Below are positions 1 to 5,663 of a DNA stretch of 7,589 nt, in pieces. A program made the translations under genes and the position numbers. Below the pieces are notes generated by a model. The model searched no databases, was not told where the DNA came from, and saw nothing but the letters and a program-made list of their open reading frames with translations. The first letter of the stretch is position 1, and each line of letters begins with the position of its first letter. This DNA is from Fidelibacterota bacterium (GTDB lineage: Bacteria; Fidelibacterota; Marinisomatia; Marinisomatales; J089), in contig RFIZ01000041.1 of NCBI GenBank assembly GCA_003695105.1, positions 1-7,589 of the forward strand. Direction: 5' to 3'.

Positions 1-1668
1 ATCCAGAACCGTGACGGTCAGGGTGCTCTGGGACAGGCCGTCCGCCAGGATATTGGTTTCGCTGGCTCCCAGGTGGATCGAATGGGGTCCGCTGTTTAAA
101 AACGTGACTGTGGTGGTATCCCGCAGGTTGCCGCCAAAACTGGCGATGACCGTGGCGGTTCCGGGGAAAATCCCGGCTGTGAGGGTGGCTTCAGCCACAC
201 CGCTGGAATTGGTAATACCGGGGCTGGTGATCGTTCCCAGGCTGGTGGAAAACTCCACCTCCTTATTGACCACCGCTCCGTTGGTGGAGGTCTGAAACAC
301 AACCGCCGATACGGTGGTGGAATTGGTCCCGTCGGCCACCAACTGGGAAGCGGCCGTCACCAGACTCATGGATATGCCCATGAACGTCACCCGGGTCGAA
401 TCCAGCAGGTTGTTGTAGCCCACGACCCGGACCGTGACAGCGGCCTGCAGATCCGTTGAACTGAACTGGCTGGTGAGAGTCACTGTCGCTTCACCCTGGG
501 AATTGGTGGAAGCCGTGGTGCGACTCAGTTGTCCGGCAGAGGCGGAAAACAGGAGCGTCTTTCCCACCACGGGGTTTCCCAGGGTGTCCAGGAGGGTCGC
601 CGTGAGGTGACTGGAAGAGGTTCCGTCTGCCAGGATCGTGGTGGCATCCGAAAATAAGGTCAGGGTGGTGGGCACCGCCGAAATGAATTCGATGTTGGTG
701 GAGGCCTCTACGCGATTGCCGACGCCCACCGTCACCGTGGAGATACCGGGATAGGTGCTGCTGGTGAGAATGATTTCGGCCTGCCCGTTGTCATCGGTGA
801 CAAAATCGCCGGACACAATCCCCCGGGTGGCGGAAGCGGTAAAGGGATGAAAGGCCAGGGGAGCATGAGTACCGGCTTCACTCAGGGCCACCAGAATCCG
901 GGTGGTGTCGATTCCGGACGCCAACAACTCGGTTCGCTCCGGTATCAGGGAAATCGATATGCCCCGAAACAGGATTGTGAGACTATCCGTCGTGGTGGCG
1001 GTGGTCCGGGCCAGAGAACTGTGCGATCCCCCGGAGGGTTCCTCTCCGGGACGCTGCGACCGGGCAGTTTGGCGATCAGGAATCTTTTTGTGCACAGTTC
1101 GGGCCGCGAAAGGTTGCAGAGAGGCTCTGACGACACCGGTGACATCCTGACTGTCGGCCGGAGCCGTCAGGGTGACCGTGACCTGTCCGTCACTGTCGGT
1201 GGTACCCGTGGGCGAGATGGTTCCTGCTGTGGTCTGAAAATAGAGGGTAAGGTCCGTTTGGGGACTTCCGGTCTGATCGGTCACCTGCCCATGAATCTGG
1301 ACGTGTGATTCGCCGTCAGCCAACAATTCGGTGGTATCGGCGCTGAGGGCCACGGTCGTCAGGCGATCCACCACCAGGAGAAAGAGGGAATCCTCTTTGG
1401 AACCGGTGGAAACCAGAATCCGATCGATACCGGCCGACTGGGAGGTGTACAACGCCGTGGCCCGGCCGTGGGCCGTATCCGTGGTGTCGGTGGCCGTGAT
1501 CAGCCCCAACCGGGCGTCAAAATTGGCGCCGATATTTCCCACCGGCTGGTTGGAAGCGTTGATCAATTCCAGAATGATGGTTGTCGTGTCGCCGTCGCTC
1601 AGAAGCTGCTGGGAGCGGGGAGCAAACGTTTTATAAATCAAATATTTGTCCTGGTCGACCACCGGACC
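1..1668 (-). repeat. Tandem array of Ig-like domain-coding repeats
   Basis: Within the lipoprotein gene, at least five complete and one cut domain-coding units follow each other. Approximate nucleotide limits are 1668-1366, 1365-961, 960-679, 678-376, 375-91 and 90-1. The units are diverged at DNA level; similarity is clear mainly at protein level through the recurring (A/V)DG and G-x-A-x-x-x-LT motifs. The unit at 1365-961 is about 40 codons longer than the others because of a charged insertion. Domain limits are estimated by eye from motif spacing. Confidence 0.75.
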
Positions 1669-1758
1669 CGTAAACTGACTGTTGTCCACCGTGCACTGGA
1701 GCAGAATGACTCCCAGTACCATCAGACCTGTAAACAGAAAGAATGGTTTTTTTCCCAT
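1..1758 (-). CDS. Surface lipoprotein with tandem bacterial Ig-like (Big_1/invasin-type) domains, 3' end outside window
   Basis: The minus-strand frame is open without a stop from the ATG at 1758-1756 to the window edge, giving 586 codons of a protein that continues beyond base 1. The N-terminus has two lysines (residues 3-4), a hydrophobic stretch (about 6-20) and Cys22 in the context LLQC. Cys22 is the only cysteine in all 586 residues, which fits a lipid-modified lipoprotein, although Gln at -1 is atypical for a lipobox. After it come repeated beta-rich units of about 95-135 residues starting near residues 31, 132, 267, 361, 462 and 557. They share an (A/V)DG motif, a central G-x-(I/L)-(S/T) motif and a (D/S)-x-G-x-A/V-x-x-x-LT motif, as in Big_1 domains. 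The unit at 361-461 is the clearest (ILADG, GNPVVGKTL, GEATVTLTS). Residue +2 after Cys is Thr, so outer-membrane or surface location is likely. The start is supported by GAGG five bases upstream. The role is probably structural or adhesive; the exact function is not recognisable. Confidence 0.85.
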   Translation of the reverse strand, partial: MGKKPFFLFTGLMVLGVILLQCTVDNSQFTGPVVDQDKYLIYKTFAPRSQQLLSDGDTTTIILELINASNQPVGNIGANFDARLGLITATDTTDTAHGRATALYTSQSAGIDRILVSTGSKEDSLFLLVVDRLTTVALSADTTELLADGESHVQIHGQVTDQTGSPQTDLTLYFQTTAGTISPTGTTDSDGQVTVTLTAPADSQDVTGVVRASLQPFAARTVHKKIPDRQTARSQRPGEEPSGGSHSSLARTTATTTDSLTILFRGISISLIPERTELLASGIDTTRILVALSEAGTHAPLAFHPFTASATRGIVSGDFVTDDNGQAEIILTSSTYPGISTVTVGVGNRVEASTNIEFISAVPTTLTLFSDATTILADGTSSSHLTATLLDTLGNPVVGKTLLFSASAGQLSRTTASTNSQGEATVTLTSQFSSTDLQAAVTVRVVGYNNLLDSTRVTFMGISMSLVTAASQLVADGTNSTTVSAVVFQTSTNGAVVNKEVEFSTSLGTITSPGITNSSGVAEATLTAGIFPGTATVIASFGGNLRDTTTVTFLNSGPHSIHLGASETNILADGLSQSTLTVTVLD

Positions 1759-1763
1759 GATAG

Positions 1764-1767
1764 CCTC
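1764..1767 (-). promoter_or_regulatory. Ribosome binding site of the lipoprotein gene
   Basis: On the minus strand GAGG lies five bases before the ATG at 1758. It supports this start codon, which also places a lysine pair and a hydrophobic signal sequence at the protein N-terminus. The next in-frame Met (residue 13) would fall inside the signal peptide. Confidence 0.6.
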
Positions 1768-1954
1768 GTTGAAATGGACGAATCAGTGAACCGGCATGGT
1801 TCCCGAAATACTTCGGGGAAATCTAACCTTTTCTCTCAATTCTTGCTAAAACAAATCCGCCGGGCAGGGACCGGCCGCCCTTCGGGGAATTTCATTTTCT
1901 TCCACTCCCGTTTGGTTCTAAATTGGCCTGATTGCATCACCCTTCACCGACAGA

Positions 1955-1958
1955 CAGG
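1955..1958 (+). promoter_or_regulatory. Weak ribosome binding site of the acylase gene
   Basis: CAGG ends eight bases before the ATG at 1967. It is a modest match to the Shine-Dalgarno consensus. The start it serves is better supported by the protein, which begins with MKKH and then a hydrophobic export or anchor segment. Confidence 0.4.
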
Positions 1959-1966
1959 TTTATCCG

Positions 1967-4375
1967 ATGAAAAAACACATACGCTGGATCGTGGGGATTT
2001 TTCTGCTTCTGTTCGCAGGCGGTTATCTCCTCTTTCAGCTCCGCTTCAGCTATGATCTTCCGTCTTATTCCGGAACCCTGAACGTTGCCGGGCTGCGGGA
2101 GCCGGTTCACGTGTTCACCGATGAGTACGGCGTACCTCACGTGTTCGCCCGGAATGAAGAGGATCTCTTTTTCACGTCAGGATATCTCATGGCCCGGGAG
2201 CGTCTGTTTCAAATGACCGTGATCTCGGCGGCGGCTTCCGGAGAACTCTCCACTCTGTTTGGCAAAGATTTGCTCTCGTCGGACATCTATTTGCGAACCT
2301 GGGGGATACCCAGGGTGGCCCGGGAGATGGCGGCCCAAATGGATCCGGGAGTAAAACACCTGGTGCAATCCTACTGCAACGGAATCAACCGTTATATTGC
2401 CGATGTAGGGAACCAGTTACCGCCTGAGTTCCGAATTCTGGGCGTATCCCCCCGCATGTGGACACCCGTCACGGTGTGCGCTTTCGCCCGGCTCATGGCC
2501 CATGACCTGCAACAGTCCTGGAAACCCGAAATCCTGTTCGGCGCGGTGTTGGAAACCTACGGTCAGGACATGCTGGAACAATTGCTGCCTCCATACGATC
2601 GCTCCCGCCCCACAATTGTCCCTTCTCCCGGTTCAGGACTCTCCCGGGTATTCGGGGCGGTGACCGACGCCGAACACAATATCCGAAATCTCCTGGGTAT
2701 GAACGGACTGGCGCTGGGAAGCAATAATTGGGTGATTTCCGGCTCCCGAACGGCCACCGGAAAACCATTGCTGGCCAACGATCCCCACCTGGGATATACC
2801 CAACCAGCCAAATGGTTCGAAATGCACCTCAAGGGAGGACGGTTTGATGTGAGCGGGGTGTGCCTGCCGGGATTGCCTCTGCCGGTCATCGGTCAAACCG
2901 CAGCCTGTGCCTGGGGTTTCACCAATGTCATGGCGGATGATATTGATTTCTTCATCGAGAAAGTGGATCCCGCCCATCCGGATCACTACCTGGTCGACGG
3001 AAACTGGCTCCCCATGACCCTGCGACAGGAAACCATTCCCCTGCCTGGCGGACAAGATACCACCATCACCATCCGTGAAACCAAACACGGTCCTGTGATC
3101 TCAGATATTCACCCCCTGCTCAGGGATTCCGGTATGGTGGTATCCATGGCGTGGACCGGGCATACCCCTTCCCGGGAAATCGAAGCCCTGCTGCGGATGG
3201 GCACCATTCACAACTGGGATGAATTCACCGCCGCGGTTCAACGGTTCACCATTCCCGGACAAAATATCGTGTACGCCGACACCATGGGAAATATCGGCTG
3301 GCGTCCGGCGGTTCGTTTACCGATTCGGGAAGCGGGATCCAATCTCCTGCCCCGGGACGGTTCCGATTCGCGCTGGGATTGGAAAGGGAGCGTTCCCTTC
3401 GAAAAGATGCCTTTTTTATTCAATCCTCCCGAGGGTCTCATCATCACCGCCAACAACAAAACCATCGATGACTCCTTTCCCTACTACATTTCCAATCTCT
3501 GGGCCGATCCCAGCCGGGCCATGCGCATCCGGGAACGGATCGGTAACCGCCAATCCCTTTCGGTAGAGGACATGAAAACCATCCAGAACGATGTGGTGTC
3601 GGTATACGCCCGGGAATTGCTCCCGACGCTGGTGGCTCTACTCCCTGAACCGCAGAATTCCACGGAGAAGGAAGCGGCCGCCCGGTTGCGGCAGTGGGAT
3701 GGCTCCGAGGATGCCGAATCGGTGGGTGCCGCCATTTTTCACACCCTGTTGATCCATTGTCTGAAAGCCATCTATCAGGATGAACTGGAGGCCATTCATC
3801 CGGAAGCCTATGCCGCCTTTGTGGAACTGCCCCTGATTCCGTTGCGCAATCTCCAATGGACGCTGGCGGCCGATTCTTCCCAGTGGCTGGACAATATCCA
3901 TACGCCCGATTACCGTGAACGCCGATCCGACATCGTGGCCGACGCCTTTCGGTCCGCCGTGGCTGATCTGGAGCGCCGACTGGGTCGTCACCCCGGTCAG
4001 TGGACCTGGGGACGGTTGCATACCCTGACAATTCCCCACGCCCTGGGATCGGTTTCCCTCCTGGACCGGTTGTTTCATCTGAATGTAGGTCCCTTTCCCA
4101 CCGGGGGTTCCTCGACCACCATCAACAACGGGGAATACCGGATCGGTCACCCCTTCGAACAAATCGTGGGACCCAGTATGCGACGCATCGTCGACCTGAA
4201 ACATCCCAACCGCACCCAGATCATTCTTCCCACCGGTCAATCGGGATTGCCCCGGAGTCCCCACTATGCCGACCAAACTCCCCTCTATCTCTCCGGGCGG
4301 TACCGGACGACCTACTTCGACGAACAATTCATTCGTCAGTCAGCTATGGACCATTTGGTGCTGGTGCCCCGCTGA
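1967..4375 (+). CDS. Penicillin acylase (penicillin amidase) family Ntn hydrolase, exported
   Basis: This 802-residue protein is a full-length member of the penicillin amidase family (S45, Ntn hydrolases), which cleave amide bonds of beta-lactams, acyl-homoserine lactones and related N-acyl compounds. Residues 1-4 are basic and about 7-25 hydrophobic with no lipobox, so it is exported or anchored facing the periplasm. The alpha chain carries DEYGVPHVFA (52-61), SGYLMARERLFQM (71-83) and NGINRYI (138-144). The precursor should self-cleave before Ser252 in GSNNW, after a spacer of roughly 212-251. Aligned by eye with Escherichia coli penicillin G acylase, beta-chain Ser1, Ala69, Asp73, Asp76, Asn241 and Arg263 correspond to Ser252, Asn320, Asp324, Asp327, Asn496 and Arg517, so nucleophile, oxyanion-hole Asn and probable calcium ligands are present. 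The C-terminal GQSG (757-760) and SPHY motifs complete the beta chain (about 551 residues). It is first in a three-gene operon. The substrate cannot be predicted. Confidence 0.93.
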   Translation: MKKHIRWIVGIFLLLFAGGYLLFQLRFSYDLPSYSGTLNVAGLREPVHVFTDEYGVPHVFARNEEDLFFTSGYLMARERLFQMTVISAAASGELSTLFGKDLLSSDIYLRTWGIPRVAREMAAQMDPGVKHLVQSYCNGINRYIADVGNQLPPEFRILGVSPRMWTPVTVCAFARLMAHDLQQSWKPEILFGAVLETYGQDMLEQLLPPYDRSRPTIVPSPGSGLSRVFGAVTDAEHNIRNLLGMNGLALGSNNWVISGSRTATGKPLLANDPHLGYTQPAKWFEMHLKGGRFDVSGVCLPGLPLPVIGQTAACAWGFTNVMADDIDFFIEKVDPAHPDHYLVDGNWLPMTLRQETIPLPGGQDTTITIRETKHGPVISDIHPLLRDSGMVVSMAWTGHTPSREIEALLRMGTIHNWDEFTAAVQRFTIPGQNIVYADTMGNIGWRPAVRLPIREAGSNLLPRDGSDSRWDWKGSVPFEKMPFLFNPPEGLIITANNKTIDDSFPYYISNLWADPSRAMRIRERIGNRQSLSVEDMKTIQNDVVSVYARELLPTLVALLPEPQNSTEKEAAARLRQWDGSEDAESVGAAIFHTLLIHCLKAIYQDELEAIHPEAYAAFVELPLIPLRNLQWTLAADSSQWLDNIHTPDYRERRSDIVADAFRSAVADLERRLGRHPGQWTWGRLHTLTIPHALGSVSLLDRLFHLNVGPFPTGGSSTTINNGEYRIGHPFEQIVGPSMRRIVDLKHPNRTQIILPTGQSGLPRSPHYADQTPLYLSGRYRTTYFDEQFIRQSAMDHLVLVPR

Positions 4376-5190
4376 TGTCCCCATTTTGGACCCTGGTGCT
4401 CCTTGTTGTCCTGGTGCTGGGCAAATTTCGCTTTCTCTGGAAGCCGGGAGGCCAAACCTTTCCGTTCTTCCGGCGCCCGCTGGTTTTCGGCCATCGCGGT
4501 AGCCCCCGCTATGCCCCGGAGAACACGCTGGAAGCCTACCGGGCGGCCCTGGAACGGGGAGCCGACGGAGTGGAGATCGACGTCATTGCCACCCGGGACG
4601 GAGAAATCATCTGTTCCCACAATTTTGATCTGGAGCGGGAAACCGACGGTTCAGGTTTTATCGATGAATCCCTGTATGCGGATTTACTGCCGGTCAAAAC
4701 CGGTGTCACCCGCCCCCACCTGGTTCCCACCGGTCTCAATACCCTGAAGGAAGTCCTGGCCGCCCTCCCGGCGAACGTACCGGTCAATATCGAAGTCAAA
4801 TCCTGGAGAATGCTGGATTTGCAAACCGGGATGCGGGTCGCCCGCCTGATCCGCCGGGGGCAGGTCCGGCAACCGGTGCTGGTCTCCAGTTTCAATCCCC
4901 TGGTCGTGGCCGGTGTAAAACTGGTGGACCGAAACATCTCCACGGGACTGATTCTGGAAGAACTGAAATGGCTGTGGACGGTGCACTGGATCCATCCCGA
5001 TGCCCTGCACCCCACGGCGGAACTGGTCACCCCGGAATTGATTCGCTTTGCCCACGACCGTGGTGTGCGGCTCCATGTCTGGACCGTCAACACCCGTCCG
5101 GCGATGAAACGATTGCTGGAGTGGGGCGTCGACGGAATTTTCACTGACGTTCCTGACCTGAGACCGGATTCGTCTTCCCATGCAGCTTGA
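4375..5190 (+). CDS. Membrane-anchored glycerophosphodiester phosphodiesterase (GDPD family)
   Basis: This 271-residue protein belongs to the GDPD family (TIM-barrel phosphodiesterases), which hydrolyse glycerophosphodiesters to glycerol 3-phosphate and an alcohol. Family motifs appear in order: GHRG (39-42), PENT (48-51), VEID with metal ligands Glu67 and Asp69, catalytic-type His82 in SHNFDLERETDG, NIEVK with Glu140, SSFNP, and the C-terminal W-x-VN plus GVDGIFTDVP. The usual HD pair is HN here (His82-Asn83). Residues 4-16 form a short hydrophobic segment before the barrel, suggesting an N-terminal membrane anchor or uncleaved signal. The ATG at 4375 overlaps the acylase stop as TGATG, so translation is probably coupled; no strong Shine-Dalgarno is visible. 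The frame is open further upstream to 4000, but that part runs inside the acylase gene and lacks family similarity. Substrate and cell side are uncertain. Confidence 0.92.
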   Translation: MSPFWTLVLLVVLVLGKFRFLWKPGGQTFPFFRRPLVFGHRGSPRYAPENTLEAYRAALERGADGVEIDVIATRDGEIICSHNFDLERETDGSGFIDESLYADLLPVKTGVTRPHLVPTGLNTLKEVLAALPANVPVNIEVKSWRMLDLQTGMRVARLIRRGQVRQPVLVSSFNPLVVAGVKLVDRNISTGLILEELKWLWTVHWIHPDALHPTAELVTPELIRFAHDRGVRLHVWTVNTRPAMKRLLEWGVDGIFTDVPDLRPDSSSHAA

Positions 5191-5617
5191 CATCAAACCG
5201 GTTTCCGTAGAGCGGGTGCGCCCCCTGCGCCACCGGGTCCTGCGGCCGGGGCAACCCTGGTCGTCCACCTTGTGGCCCCGGGACCTGGACCCCGACACTG
5301 TTCATTTTGCCGGATTCCTGGGAACAGAGATTGTAGTGATCGGAACGGTGTTTCCGGAACCCTATGATGAGTGGTCAGATGCGGTCCGTTTACGAGGGAT
5401 GGCCACGGCGCCCGAGCATCGTCGGAAGGGGTACGGCTTTCAGTTGCTGGATGCAATGGTCCGTCATGCCCGGGAGTACCTGGGCGCTTCCCTGCTCTGG
5501 TGCAACGCCCGGGAAGCGGCCTTCCCCTTTTATGAACGGTATGGCTTTACCCTGGTAGGTAAACCCTTCGACGTTCCCGGCATCGGGATTCACCGGGTGG
5601 GTTTGCTGCGACTCTGA
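5180..5617 (+). CDS. GNAT family N-acetyltransferase
   Basis: This 145-residue protein is a stand-alone GNAT-fold acyltransferase, expected to transfer an acetyl (or other acyl) group from acyl-CoA to an amine. The acetyl-CoA-binding motif A is RLRGMATAPEHRRKGYG (70-86), ending in the R-x-x-G-x-G pyrophosphate-binding signature. Motif B follows as WCNAREAAFPFYERYGF (107-123). The N-terminal half has the RPLRHRVLRPGQP segment (14-26) that I recall from a subgroup of small bacterial GNATs. It is cytoplasmic, with no signal or membrane segment. Its ATG lies 11 bases inside the end of the phosphodiesterase gene, in another frame, which indicates a shared transcript and likely translational coupling. 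The acceptor substrate cannot be inferred from the sequence; protein, amino acid, aminoglycoside-like or lipid amine are all possible. Confidence 0.88.
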   Translation: MQLDIKPVSVERVRPLRHRVLRPGQPWSSTLWPRDLDPDTVHFAGFLGTEIVVIGTVFPEPYDEWSDAVRLRGMATAPEHRRKGYGFQLLDAMVRHAREYLGASLLWCNAREAAFPFYERYGFTLVGKPFDVPGIGIHRVGLLRL

Positions 5618-5641
5618 ACCGACGGGCGAAAGAGCGGTGGT

Positions 5642-5663
5642 TTTCCCGGCTCAATGCCGGAAA
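5642..5663. other. Small inverted repeat at the convergent gene ends
   Basis: Between the GNAT stop and the purH stop there are only 33 bases. A 5-bp perfect stem CCGGC/GCCGG (5646-5650 and 5656-5660) with loop TCAAT spans the purH stop codon, and TTT/AAA flanks could extend it past one bulged C (5645). It might slow or end transcription from one or both sides, but there is no proper U-tract after the stem on either strand. Confidence 0.25.

Larger units (their letters stand above)
1759..1966. promoter_or_regulatory. Divergent intergenic region with hairpin and direct repeat
   Basis: This 208-bp stretch separates the divergently transcribed lipoprotein gene and acylase operon and must contain both promoters. 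I could not assign convincing -35/-10 elements in either direction; a weak TAAATT lies at 1919-1924 on the plus strand. Two structures are visible: a perfect 6-bp inverted repeat with a 4-base loop at 1802-1817 (CCCGAA/TTCGGG), and a 10-bp direct repeat CTTCGGGGAA at 1811-1820 and 1880-1889. The first repeat copy overlaps the right arm of the hairpin. No coding frame in this stretch looks real. Confidence 0.55.

Noticed and set aside
1468..2055. A 195-codon plus-strand frame spanning the divergent promoter region
   Set aside because: It runs antisense through the lipoprotein start and then out of frame into the acylase gene. Its composition is not protein-like and both overlapped genes are well supported.
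3638..4327. A 229-codon open frame on the minus strand inside the acylase gene
   Set aside because: Antisense to conserved beta-chain sequence of the acylase; no motif, signal or ribosome binding site supports it.
4000..4374. N-terminal extension of the phosphodiesterase frame by 125 codons
   Set aside because: The extension lies within the acylase gene in another frame and translates to Arg/Ser/Pro/His-rich sequence. The start at 4375 overlaps the acylase stop and begins a hydrophobic anchor directly before the family domain.
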